Source: Gonium pectorale
Taxonomy: Eukaryota; Chlorophyta; Chlorophyceae; Chlamydomonadales; Volvocaceae
Direction of reading: 5' to 3'
Length of the DNA: 26,917 nt
Assembly: GCA_001584585.1 (NCBI GenBank)
Contig: LSYV01000010.1
Coordinates: forward strand, 1,324,435-1,351,351
Shown here: positions 1 to 10,165 of the stretch, in pieces
How the letters are laid out: each line of letters opens with the position of its first letter
Numbering within the stretch: position 1 is the first letter of the stretch
Translations under genes and position numbers: made by a program
Notes under the pieces: generated by a model
What the model was told of the DNA's origin: nothing
The model's input: only the letters and a program-made list of their open reading frames with translations
Database searches by the model: none

Positions 1-131
1 CCTCCCGTCCCCCCGCCCGACCCCGACCCCCCCCGACCGGACCCAACACTACTCCGTCCCTTCGTCCCCGTTCCCCGGACCAACCCCGTCCCCGGCACCC
101 CGCCCCCCCCCCCACACACACGCCACCCCAG

Positions 132-3100
132 GCGTTCCCCATGCTGGGCGCGGGCGGCTGCGGCGCCGGCCGCGACGTGCTTGGGGCGCTGGTGCGGGCG
201 GACGCGCCGAGCTCCTGGTTCAACTACGGCCTCGTCCGCGCCATGTACCACCTGCAGTGGGGTAGGTACGGGCAGTGCATGCCGTACGTGCATGCCGTAC
301 ACACGTCGTACGTGTAACCTGTCGTGCGCGCATGGGTGCGCTTCTCCCGATGCAGGAGAGAGCGCCTGCCCTTGCGGCCGTTGCCCCCCCCCCGTGTGCA
401 CGTCACACACCGCCATCTCAATGCCGCTGGCCTCCCCTCCCCACTCCCCCTCCCGCTCCTCTCCGCCTGCATACTCCGCCACCACCACCCTCAGGCATGG
501 ACTCCCGAGCCCATCCCCAGCTCTCCCACAACCTCCCGCCCCGTCCCCATCTCGTTACCCCCCCACACACACGCACCCCGCCTCACGGCCATCACGGACA
601 CACACCCCAAAGCAAAAATGCGCATACCCTCCCCGCAGAGGCGTTTGGCTCCTTCCTGCTGAACCTCACCGCCGCCACGCACATCCAGCTGGCCGCCGCC
701 TTCCTGGCCTTCTTCGCCGGCATGCTCGACCACCTGCGCTCCGGCGACCCGGACCAGCCGCTGCGCGAGGTGCCGCAGGCGCAGGTGCCGCTGTGCGTGG
801 CGCTGCTGCTCAGCGCCAGCATGATCGGGGAGCGGGTGAGCGGAGAGAGGGGGTGTGTGTGGCTGGGGTGGGGCGGGCTGGCCGGTTCGGAAAGGCTGTG
901 CTGGACTGGGCGAGAGGGCGGCTCGGCTGGGCTGGGAGGGCGGGGCGGTTCGTTCGAGACGGTCGGCGAGGTGGTTGTGGGACCTGCAAAGGAACGGCTC
1001 GAGCGGGCAGGTCGGGGAGGCCGGGTGGCGCCGGGCGCGCAACGCACCACGGGTCGCCAAACGACCTTGCCCCGCCGCCCGACATTGCACGCCCCGGCCG
1101 GGCCGTCAGTGCGGCCGGGCCGGGCCGGGCCGTGCGTCGCGTGGCACAAGCTGCCCCCTTATCTCCCCCACCCCACCCCACCCCACCCCACCCCATCCCA
1201 CCCCATCCCACCCCATCCCACCCCACCGGGAGTTGCGGCATCGGGCGACGGAACACCGGGAGCCCTGGCCCCTCCTTTCCATCCTCCGCGCTCAGCCTGT
1301 TACTACCCCACCCCACCCCACCCCACCCCATCCCACCCAATTTCTGAACCCCACCCCACCCTCCGTCTCCTGCTCCCCCGCCCCGGCCGCGCCCCACACG
1401 TGCCACACGCTCACGTAACCCCCCGCCTCCCCTCCCTCCCTCCCTCCCTCCCTCCCTCCCTGCTCACAGGTCCTGGAGCGCCGCACCAAGGTGCCGTACG
1501 GCTGGGTGGCGTACGGCAGGCAGCTGGAGGTGGCGGGCCACTGCGTGCTGTGGGGCGTGGCGCTGGCGGTGTGGGGCGCCGGCGGGCGACACACGGACGG
1601 CCTGGTGGCGGCCGCGTCGGGCGTGGCTATGCTGGTGCTGGTGGCGCGCATCATCATGTTCGGGCTCATCACGGACAAGCTGTCCACGGCGGTGCTGGCG
1701 CTGATGGAGATCCTCAAGGACTCGATGTGAGGGCCGGCGGCGGGGCGGGAGCGGATGCGGGGGCGGTGAAGCCGTTGGGCCGGCGACGTGCGGGCGGCGC
1801 CATGTCCCTTGATGCGGCGGGGCAGGCCACAGCAGGCCCATGTCTTGCGGGCGGTGGCACTCAATGTGACGGGACGACGGGGAGATGGAGCCGCGTGAGG
1901 GAGGGCATGTGCGGCCGGGGCGCGGCATGACTGTACCGTCCAACCCCGCTCTACCACGGCCCCACCCTAGTTGTTGAAGGTTTCACTTGGTGCTGTAATC
2001 CCCCCCATCCCACCCCGCCGCAGCTACTTTTTCCTGCTCATGGCCACGGTGTACGGCGGCTGCGTGCTGGCGGCCGCGGGCCTGCGCGCCGACTCCTCCT
2101 CCAGCCCCACCTCCTACAGCGCCGCGCTCTTCACCGTCCTGCTGGGCGACTTCAGCAGCGACCGCTCACCCAGAGTGACGGCGTGTGGTGAGGGGGTGGG
2201 GGGCGGGTGGGGGTGGGGTCGTGGTGAGGGGGTGGGGGTGGTGAGAGAGGGGGGGCGGTCGCCGTTGTGGGCGGGCGCGGAGGGTGGGGGCGGTGGATGG
2301 AGGCAATGAGCAGTGCCGCCCTGTGGACTCGTCGTGCCAGCAATTTCACTGAGTACCAAGGCAGGGTGTGCGTGCCAGCGCCGGTGTGAGGTGTGGATCA
2401 CATGTGCAGGACCCCCGAGAGACGGTCGTAGTCCCTGTGTGCCGGGGGGGGGGGCGGCGCGGGGGGGGGAGGATTCGTTGGGACTGCGTCGGGGGCCGCG
2501 TCCCGTCCGCACCCTTGGGCACCCTTGGCCTGTGCGTGTACCCGGTTGCTACCGTGGACTGACAGCGACCCGCCCCAACCGCCGCTGGCCCCAACCGCCG
2601 CCCTCAACCGCCGCCCCCAACCGCCTCCCGCCTGTCCAGGCGCTTCGCCGGCCTGTCCGCCTTCCTGCTGTCGGTGTACGCAGTGCTGATGCTGATCGTG
2701 TACATGAACCTGCTCATCGCGACCATGAACGACACATACGACAGAGTCAAGGCGAGTCGCATGTCGTAGACCTGTGCCGCGGTGCTCCTTATCCCCTGGG
2801 CTTATGTGCGCCGTACGTACGGTGCGCGGCGTCCAAGCCGTACCGGTCCGCTTTCGTCGTATACAACAGGCTGCCGTACGGTACACGGGGCGAGCCCTGC
2901 TCCGCACGCTGAAGCCTCTTGGGCTGCGACCACGCGCCGCGTCGCTTGCGCATCGTCGAGCACCTGCCGTACATGTTTGCCGTACCCTCCTGCCGTACTG
3001 CACACAGGAGTTCCGGGACAGCGAGGTCATGCGGCTGCGCAGTCAGATGATGGCCTTCGTGAAGGAGGGCATGCAGCGCACAGAGGCGCAGCGCAGCATG

Positions 3101-3873
3101 GTGCAGGTGCGCCCGGGGCGGCGGCTGCCAGGCGCAACACCCCCCCCCAACCCACGCCCCGCCCTCACGCGGTCGTCCTCACGGCGGTCCATCGTTTCGA
3201 GGGAGGGTCTCGGGTTTTGGAGCTGTCGGAGGTTGACGTGCCGCCAGCAGGGCTGGCTGTCGGCTGCTGTGGGGGCTTTTAAGGGCCCTATCGGGATCCG
3301 AGTCCAGGCACACAGCAGCATCGTGGGCCGTCGCAGTCGCAGCATCGCCGAGCCTCCTCACGCCGCCCTCGCCCCCGAGCTTCCGCCCTCCCCGCGCCCC
3401 CCCCCCCGATCATTCCATCCTCTCGCCCCAGCGGCTCGTCCCCATCCACCACCCATCCCCGCCCCCCGCCAACCCCCACCCTCACCCCCGACCGCCTGCC
3501 CCGCCACCCGCAGGCGCTCCCCTCGCTCAACGGCGACGTGCTCCACCTGTTATTGCGGCCCGAGGAGGCCAAGTCGGGGCGGTGGGTGTCGCAGGGCGGC
3601 CCGGAGGCCCCCGACTCGGGCGGCGCCTGGGAGGGCCGCATTTCCTACATGCGCGGCGCCATCGTGCGGGAGGTGGAGGGCCTGGTGCGGGCGGTGGCGG
3701 CGGACGCGGCGGAGGGCTCGCACGGGCAGCTGGAGGCGGGGCTGCGGGCGCTGGGGGAGCGGCTGGCCGCTAGTGAGCAGCGCACAGGCGAGGAGCTGCG
3801 GGCGGTGGTGGCGTGCCTGCAGGCCATCGAGGCGCGGCTGGGGGGCGGAGCGGGCGGAGGGGCCGCGAGGTGA
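132..3873 (+). CDS. TRP/polycystin-class cation channel, 3' part (7 exons, 5' end outside window)
   Basis: The exons I read are 132-261, 639-835, 1470-1726, 2024-about 2182, 2640-2751, 3008-3106 and 3514-3873, giving 437 visible residues. Phases agree at every junction except the uncertain end of the fourth exon. Hydrophobic helices lie in exons 2 and 3. An S4-S5-linker-like stretch ending EILKDSI (to residue 195) runs into S5 (about 196-215). A pore-loop motif ALFTVLLGDF is at 229-238, and S6 (about 250-278) ends in MNLLIATMNDTYDRVK, the typical TRP/PKD layout. The tail after S6 is charged. The last exon has a helical, coiled-coil-like region (E, R, A and L-rich) ending GGGAAR. Family knowledge says such proteins are membrane cation channels; in green algae they are often ciliary or stress sensors, but the location here is unknown. 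Ankyrin or other N-terminal domains, if any, lie upstream. Subfamily (TRPV-, PKD- or TRPML-like) cannot be assigned. Confidence 0.8.
1164..1340. repeat. (CCCCA/CCCAT)n microsatellite, two blocks in channel intron
   Basis: Two runs of CCCCA and CCCCATCCCA units, at about 1164-1226 and 1305-1340, lie in the intron 836-1469. A (CCCT)n run follows at about 1426-1461, directly before the acceptor at 1468-1469, where it serves as an unusually regular polypyrimidine tract. These are simple repeats and not telomeric, because algal telomere units are TTTAGGG or TTTTAGGG. Confidence 0.8.
2752..3007 (+). other. GC-AG intron in the channel gene
   Basis: The S6-coding exon reads in frame to an AAG lysine codon ending at 2751, followed directly by GCGAGT. 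The next in-frame exon begins after CACACAG at 3008 and both sides are phase 0. No GT donor nearby keeps the frame and the conserved S6 end. The donor is therefore GC rather than GT, with a good match elsewhere (AAG/GCGAGT). The intron holds a dense cluster of CCGTACGG-type palindromes. Confidence 0.6.
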
Positions 3874-5170
3874 GGTGGGGAGGTGAGGTGGAGAGGGGTG
3901 ATCTGTGAGGAGAGGAGAGGTGAGGAGAGGGGGGCTGGGGGGGGGGCACGTGCGTGGCCGTGGCGGTGGCGGTGGCTGGGGCAGCGGGGCTCGGTGCGGC
4001 CACGTGGGGGTGGCGGCCGCGTGAGAGGCGGGCGGCTGCGTGCGGCCAAGTACGGCAACCCGGCGCGGTGCGGTCCCGGTGGTGGGCGTCAGGGGTGGTT
4101 ACCCTTTGGCAGCACACTCTCTCATACGCAGCAATTGCGAAGGTAGCGGAGTGCGCAGCAGCGGCGTTGTTGGCGTTGAGTACTTTGGTTTGCGGCTTGT
4201 CGCTTGGGAGGTAAAACATGGCTCTGAATTGTTTCCCCGTGTGTTTTGTTTTTTTTGGGGGTGGAGGGCGCCGGACGCGGTTCGTGCACCCGGTGGGCGG
4301 GAGACCCGTTGAACACCCCGCTCAGTGCCCGCGCAACACGGCCCACTCCTGGGCCTACTCCCTGCTACGGTTATGCGGCCCTTGCGGAAACACCCTTCCT
4401 GCTACAACCTCTTCCTCACGCAAGGTAATGGACACCCGCTGCACGACCTGTCCCCGCCATGGGCGCACCTGCAGCCCCGGGAGGCGGCCAGGTCACCGGC
4501 GCCGTTGTCAGCGGCCCAGCGGGGTCCGGGTGTCTTGCCTTCTGTGGTTGCTCTTGATTGATACTGTTTATGCTGTTTAGGCCAGCCCTACGCTAAAGAA
4601 TGCACTTTTCCTTCCCGATGCGGTCCCTTTTACTTGCGCGCGATGGCCGGGTGGCGTGCGCCTTATTAAAGGCAGCGGCTGCCGTCGGGAGTGCCGTGGA
4701 TGGGCCCTGGCGGCTGAGCTGTTCAGAAGATGGGTGTATTCAGAAGATGGGTGTGTGTGCGAGAAGCGACCAGCCACATGAATGCAACGATCTAGCGCCT
4801 GTGCTGTGCTGTGCTGTGCTGTGCGGTGTTGCGGCTGGCGGCCGGCCCTTTCGCCGCGCGGAGCACAGAGGTTTCTTATGCCGTCTTTGTTTTCATGTAG
4901 ACCGAGGGGAGGGGGGAGAGGCTGTGCCAAACGACATACCGTATGTCTGCCGAGGCGAAGTGCTGCTGCTGCTGCTGGTGCGTGCGTGTGTGCGGGGATT
5001 GTTGCTGTGTGTCCATTCCCATGATGACAACGCCGGGGTCCGTGCTGGCGTGATGGGGGCTTCACCTGGTTGCCTGCGCTGGTCGCGGCGGGCCCCGGTC
5101 GTGCGGCGGAGCTCTGGGTGCAGGTGTGGGCGTCGCTGGCCGCCACATGGATGGCAGGGGGTTGGCGTAC
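3874..5170. other. Channel 3' UTR and intergenic DNA, no gene seen
   Basis: No convincing coding region is visible. The start must contain the 3' UTR of the channel gene, but I find no TGTAA on the plus strand before 7699, so its polyadenylation site is unlocated. Small repeats are present: a duplicated AGAAGATGGGTGT at about 4726-4755 and a (GTGCT)n run at 4801-4825. Confidence 0.6.
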
Positions 5171-5738
5171 GTCCCTCTCCAGCGAGGCGGCTGGGATGGG
5201 ATGGCAGCATGCGGCGCCGGCTCTGTGCTTGATGGCTGCGCCGTACCCGTGTACGGAGGTGTGCGTGCAAAGCGTACGGCCGTGTCCATGTCCTGCGGTA
5301 AATGGATACAAGGAGCAAGGTTGATTTCAAAGCTGAACGTGCGTGTGGGCAGAGGTGGTGGAGTTGCAGGATTTGAGGGGTGTGTGGCCTGTGCGGGAGT
5401 CAGTTCCGCAGCCGCCGCCGGCCTGCCGGCCCGCCGCCGCTTTTCCTGGCGGCGGCGGTGGAGCACCATTCGTGTGCGCATGTGCCGAGCAGGGGGCGGC
5501 CCGCGGGCCCGGGCCCCACGGTTGGATGGTGGCGCGTGTCGACTGGCGGCGTGGCGGCGGAGCTGCGCACGCGAGGGACGAGGGGCATGCGGTTGGCTTG
5601 GCTGGCCCGCTGGGATCCGCACCTGTTGTGGGTCGTCGGATTGAGGTAAAATCCGTCGTCGGCCTTGGACCATGGTGCCGGGTGATGCGTTTGGGTTTGA
5701 GTCAGCCTAATCAAGGCCCTCACGCTGAGAGGGCTAGG
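5171..5738. repeat. Direct repeat, copy 1 (upstream of the retropepsin-like gene)
   Basis: This stretch aligns with 7163-7710 in the same orientation. Shared blocks include GCGAGGCGGCTGGGATGGGA, GTCCATGTCCTGCGGTAAAT, GTGCGCATGTGCCGAGCAGG, a GGTTGGATGGTGGCGCGTG block and a final TCAGCCTAA-CAAGG-CTCACGCTG block. The copies differ by many substitutions and several indels, so the duplication is old. At its end this copy reads CTGAGAGGGCTA where copy 2 reads CTGTAAGGGCTA, so it lacks the TGTAA signal. It could be a relic 3' UTR of a lost paralogue or a decayed LTR. Confidence 0.8.
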
Positions 5739-6014
5739 GCCGCTCCGGCCATCTGGGCACTTTCCGTTGTCGCAACGGTGCTTAGATGAGGGCTGCAGGT
5801 GCATGCTGCAGGTGGCGGCGGGCAATGTTGCCCGTCCCGTTGGGGGGTAGGCGGGAAGGGATGATGCCACACTCCCCAGCTCTGTGAGAAAGCGTAAGGC
5901 GGCCTCTGTACACGAGCCGGCGCACTAATGCATTACGCATACATGCGAAAAGCCCTGCCCAGACACACACGTAGCGCCGGAGCCTCTACCACCATATTTC
6001 GTCCGGTAACGTTG

Positions 6015-6141
6015 CCAGGGCCCGTCTGCTCGTCTCCCTCGCCCGCCATGCCCTGTACTCGGCGCCCTGATGGAAAGATCGCACCCCCGGGTGTGTATGA
6101 CCGTAGATGCTGCCTTTCCTGTTTCCGTTTCCTTTTTTAAA
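6015..6141. repeat. Dispersed repeat, copy A
   Basis: About 127 bp match 24019-24145 in the same orientation, including GGGCCCGTCTGCTCG, CCTCGCCCGCCATG, CCCTGTACTCGGCGCCCTG and CGGGTGTGTATG. The end carries GTTTCCGTTTCCTTTTTT, which recurs at 24337-24371. It lies about 300 bp upstream of the retropepsin-like gene. No coding capacity or terminal inverted repeats are evident. It may be a fragment of a non-autonomous mobile element. Confidence 0.7.
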
Positions 6142-6438
6142 GAGACTTTACAATCGCCATTCCTGTACGCGTTACAGCTAGTCGCAAATACCTGCACGCA
6201 GGGGCCGGGCTGCAAACATAGTGAACACCATTATGGAGGGAGCGGTTTTAGGCAGCCGTACGGCTAGTACGGGTCCCTAGTTGCACGTTGCGAGAAGCTG
6301 AGCGGAGGTGCAGGACTAAACCCGTGTGCGGCCGAGACTTACAAGAGACCCGGCGCCGGCGGCTCCATTAGCCCCATTCAAGCTGTGCCGCCTGCCAACT
6401 TAACTCTGACTCGTGTGACCTTACCACCGTCACTGGCG

Positions 6439-6942
6439 ATGTCGATTCTGGGATTAAGCTTCCAGGAAGTCCAGCCCATAGTTCTGTGCGCCCAGGACTT
6501 TCCCGATGGGTACTCCGAGGGGCGCCATCCCGACGACTACGTCAAGATGAACACCGCCATCCAGCCCCAATTCATTCTTCACAACCAACGCGGCAGATTC
6601 AGCCGGCTGTGGTGGCGTGTGTCGTGGAAGCTTCAGGACGGTACCTTCGTGCCCATGAGCTTCCTGCTCGACACGTCTGCACCGAAACATATCTACCTCA
6701 GCGAGGACGCCCTGAACCTGCTCGAGGCTGACAAGCAGGTGGTCCATAATGACGATATGGGCGCCCAGCACGTCACGCTGTTTACGAAGAAGTGCGCGGT
6801 GGAGGCGATGCCTCATACGCAAAACCCCGCGAACATCCTCGGGCTTAAGATGCTCAGGCGCTTTGGCCTTGAGCTCTACAACGACGAGCCCGGCTTTCAG
6901 TTCAAGACCAACATTCCCTTCCTGACTCCCGAGCTCCTGTGA
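6439..6942 (+). CDS. Retropepsin-like aspartyl-protease-fold protein, single exon
   Basis: This ORF of 167 residues starts at the first ATG of an open frame that extends upstream without another ATG. Residues 74-86 read SFLLDTSAPKHIY, resembling the retropepsin active-site strand (normally hydrophobic-D-T/S-G-A). Residues 131-146 read ANILGLKMLRRFGLEL, resembling the second conserved block (I-L-G before a helix). The size fits a single retropepsin-like domain with an N-terminal extension of about 70 residues, a fold that works as a dimer. The active-site glycine is replaced by serine (DTSA), so activity is uncertain. No gag, reverse transcriptase or integrase is adjacent. The codon third positions look coding and there is no intron. 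It may be a domesticated or cellular retropepsin; the assignment rests on two motifs only. Confidence 0.6.
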   Translation: MSILGLSFQEVQPIVLCAQDFPDGYSEGRHPDDYVKMNTAIQPQFILHNQRGRFSRLWWRVSWKLQDGTFVPMSFLLDTSAPKHIYLSEDALNLLEADKQVVHNDDMGAQHVTLFTKKCAVEAMPHTQNPANILGLKMLRRFGLELYNDEPGFQFKTNIPFLTPELL

Positions 6943-7162
6943 GGTCTCCCTCGGCGGGCTCCCTCCTCCTGCTTTCGTCTCCCAAGCGGCGCCCAAGCCA
7001 CATTCCGCGACGGGTGGAGATCCACATGCCCAACCTTTGAACCCGGTCCTGTCGTCTTTTCTGGAGGGGCAATGTCTTTGGCCTGCGAGTTGGCTGTGGA
7101 TGTGATTGGGGCAGGCAGCCTATGGCAATTGCTACGAAGCGCCAACTCCCCTGTGTACAGCC

Positions 7163-7710
7163 GTCCCGCTCTAGCGAGGCGGCTGGGATGGGATGGGAGC
7201 AAGCGGCGCCGGCACTGTGCTTGATGGCGGCGCGGTACATTGTACGGAGTTTTGCAGGCAAGCCGTACGGCCGTGTCCATGTCCTGCGGTAAATCGATAC
7301 AAACAGACAGGCTCATGGCTGAAAGGCGCGGAACGCGCGTGTGGGTAGAGGTGGTGGTCTGCAGGATTTGAGGGCTGTGTGGCCTGTTTGGGAGTCAACG
7401 CCGCCGCCGCCGGCCTGCCGGCCCGCCACCGCTTTTCCTGGCGGCAGCGGAGCACCAATGCACCATTCGTGTGCGCATGTGCCGAGCAGGGGGCAGCCCC
7501 GCGGGCCCGGGCCCCAAAGGTTGGATGGTGGCGCGTGGCGACTGGCGGCGTGGCGGAGCTGCGCACGCAGGGACGAGGGGCATGCGCACGTTCGGTGAAG
7601 CGCAGGGCTCATGTGTATAACCTTTACGTGCCATGGGCCGTGGGGGCGGGTTATGGGTGATAAGTTTGGGTCAGCCTAAGCAAGGCCCGCCCTCACGCTG
7701 TAAGGGCTAG
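7163..7710. repeat. Direct repeat, copy 2 (downstream of the retropepsin-like gene)
   Basis: This is the partner of 5171-5738. It starts 220 bp after the retropepsin-like stop codon and ends just beyond a TGTAA, so in this copy the repeat forms most of the presumptive 3' UTR. It contains the CCGCCGCCGGCCTGCCGGCC block and a CCGTACGGCCGTG palindrome, both also in copy 1. Confidence 0.8.
7699..7703 (+). terminator. TGTAA polyadenylation signal of the retropepsin-like gene
   Basis: TGTAA is the usual green-algal polyadenylation signal. This is the first one after the stop at 6942, implying a 3' UTR of about 770 nt. Confidence 0.5.
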
Positions 7711-8710
7711 CCAGGCGACGGTGGTCGTAGCATTGCTCGCAAGGGCGCAAACGGCAGTTGAGGTGCGACAGGGGCTGGTGGCATTTTCCCTGTGAGCGAG
7801 CGCCATTTCGGCCACGCGAGCGCTGTCATCCATCGCATTGCGTCAGCATGTAGGCGAGGGCTACATACGGGTGCCTGCTAGGCCTGATGGGGCTGGGGTT
7901 GGATACGGGGTGCCATCTGTGGGGGAAACCTGATGGGACGTTGCGCTGTCTTCTAACTACGCAAGGGAACCACGCGATTCAGGTCGTGTCACGTTGAGCT
8001 CGCCGGCGCAATGCGATGTGCCTTGCCGCCGACTTGTGCTTGGGGGTCCTATCTTTGTTGCAGCTAGCGGAAACGGTAAGCGCATGCCCCGCCGCCGAAG
8101 ATGTAACTGAACAGGAGGCTGGGGAATTCCCCAGAGACTGCACCGGGCATCGCGTGCTACGGTGGATTACCATGCTGCAGCCACGGCTTGAGAACTAACT
8201 GCATCACTGCGCCCCCGAATTGTAGCCTTCGAGCGTCTAGAGCAGCCCTTATGCCTAGCAGTGTCCATGCCTGCCGGCACCGGTGTTTCGGCAGCCTTCC
8301 TTGACCAGCCCCGATACGTAAAAGCGACCAGGTAATCAAATAGAATTTTTGAATGCGTTACACCGTTGCCTTATCAGCTCACCACGTGAGGATAATAGGG
8401 TTTCAGTCCAACCAGGCCAACAAGGCCCGGCTCGGCTCCAAATAAGCACCTTGGTGCTTGACTTCATGAATTGAACACACTGTCCTGGAAATGGCTGTGT
8501 CGGAGGATTGCAAAGTGGTTGCGTAACCGACCGCGGTCTTTTCGTTGGTCCGCTTTTGCACGCCTCCGCACTTTTGCGCGGGCCAATGTCCTAAAAACGC
8601 TGAACTCCTGCCCCCCGCATTGCTAAGTCACGCCGTCACCGCCTCTTGGCGTGCATGCAGAATTTGTGGCGTGATTGACGTACGGTGTCGGAAATTCGCG
8701 GCGGGGGAGC
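7711..8710. other. Intergenic stretch and upstream region of the next gene
   Basis: I see no gene here. The composition is less GC-rich than the genes. Its right end should contain the promoter region of the transcription unit that begins near 8740. Confidence 0.5.
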
Positions 8711-8717
8711 ATATAAG
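8711..8717 (+). promoter_or_regulatory. TATA box
   Basis: ATATAAG lies in a GC-rich context about 25-30 bp before a plausible start site near 8742. It is followed by an ATG-free leader ending in a perfect donor (GTCAG/GTGAGC at 8835/8836). The intron 8836-9240 is therefore in the 5' UTR, and coding starts 20 nt into the second exon. A CTAATCGACTC branch-like sequence sits upstream of the acceptor. Confidence 0.6.
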
Positions 8718-9260
8718 GCGCGAGGCCAATTCCTTGCTGCATACTTCGCTTGTTCTACTCCCCTGTATCTCAATTGCTCTCTCTGCATCCAAGGCCCTCA
8801 AGCCAAGCCAAGCCAACCCAAGACTTCTTCGTCAGGTGAGCGCCGACGGGGCATGCGGTTAGGCTAGGTTCTTCTTTCATGGACACAATTGATGACCTTG
8901 TCGTCGCATGGCGTGACAGCGCGCCAGAGCGGCTTGCGCTGATGGCACTTCTGTCGCAGCATCGTCGGAACCGCGAGCCTGCACGCGAGGCAACCTTGCG
9001 TTCGCTGTGGCTCTCGCGGCACCATGCAACGTGTCCACGCGCCTGATTTGGGGCTGCGCACATGTACTGAAGTGGTGTCGGAAGCCCTGCTCTCGATGCG
9101 CGGACGCCTTTGCCTGTGCGTTGACCCAAGAGTCCCACAGCCGAAATCGTGTCCAGCTGCACGTAACTTGACCCATTGGTCCGTGTCCTTCGCCGCTGCT
9201 AATCGACTCAACGCTCGCTCCCATCATTGCCTGCCCGCAGGTTCTCCTCGCTTCGCAACC

Positions 9261-10127
9261 ATGACCTTCGTCCTCCGCGCCGCTGCTGGCCAGCCGAACT
9301 TCCGCCCCCGGGCAGGGCCCAAGGGTGAGTAGACTATATGACACCTGTGAAGGTCGGGTGCCTTTTCGCTGGTCCAAGGCCAGCACCCAAGTACTGCTTG
9401 GAATGGGTCGAGGCCAACGTCGAGACTCCTGCACAACCTGACCAACAGCCCACCCTTTGCACGTGTCGCGCAGCTGACCACCGCCCCCGCGCTGCGTCGA
9501 GCGCCGCCGGCCCCGTCTCTTCCGGGCAGACCCCCGCTCCCGCCCCCAGTGAGTACGTGCACCGCCCCGGCTTGCCTCACTGTCAGCAGTCGACCGACGA
9601 AGACAGATGGAACTTGATTGCCTTGCCTCATGTACGTCAAGTTTTGCTAGTTCTGCAGCCGCACCGTCGCGCGCAGCAGTCTTGATGCTACATGGCAGAG
9701 CTGATTGGACCCATTTCCCTACCCTGTCCTGACGTTGCAGGCGGCGCGCCGGCGGGCGGCTTCCCCATCTGGTGCGTGCCCCTCCTGGCGGCGGCGGTCG
9801 CCATGCCCATCTATGGATACAAGACCCAGGTGGGCGACCAGCTCGAGCGCACGGAGGCGGTGTTGTTTCATAGGACGGTGGACCTGCCCTCGTGTTGGTT
9901 GCAACTAATGGCGCGTGACCGATGTGGCAGAGATTGCTTTTGCGCATGCATGGCCCTCGTCAGCATCTACTATGTAGCAGGGTCATCTGGGTTTTGACTT
10001 GTAGCGCGCTGCTTTCTCCTGACCCTTATGCCTACAGATGAAGCTCATTGACGAGGCACGCGCTCGCCAGCGCGCCAGTGTTGTCACCGCCGCGACCGCT
10101 CCCGCCGCCACCAAGACCGGCAAGTAG
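9261..10127 (+). CDS. Small single-helix membrane protein, 105 aa (first cistron, 4 coding exons)
   Basis: Coding exons are 9261-9324, 9474-9548, 9741-9829 and 10038-10127; all phases agree (1, 1, 0) with GTGAGT, GTGAGT and GTGGGC donors. The start has A at -3 (CAACCATGA). The N-terminal 46 residues are rich in Arg, Ala, Pro and Ser with a single acidic residue, which resembles an organelle-targeting peptide. One membrane helix spans about residues 54-73 (FPIWCVPLLAAAVAMPIYGY). The C-terminal 30 residues form a basic helix followed by an Ala/Thr tail ending KTGK. I do not recognise the family. It could be a small mitochondrial or plastid membrane-complex subunit, but that is inference from size and layout only. 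Thirty-eight nucleotides after the stop a second ORF begins. Confidence 0.7.
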
Positions 10128-10165
10128 GGAGATCACCGTCTTGAAGTAGACGAGCGAGCTAACGA

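Noticed and set aside
1164..1226. CCCCA repeats as an internal telomere tract
   Set aside because: The unit does not match plant or algal telomere units and alternates with CCCAT, so it is a simple microsatellite.
275..1930. A 551-codon open frame across the channel gene
   Set aside because: It runs through introns with Pro/His-rich products of C-rich repeats and out of frame with the spliced channel exons.
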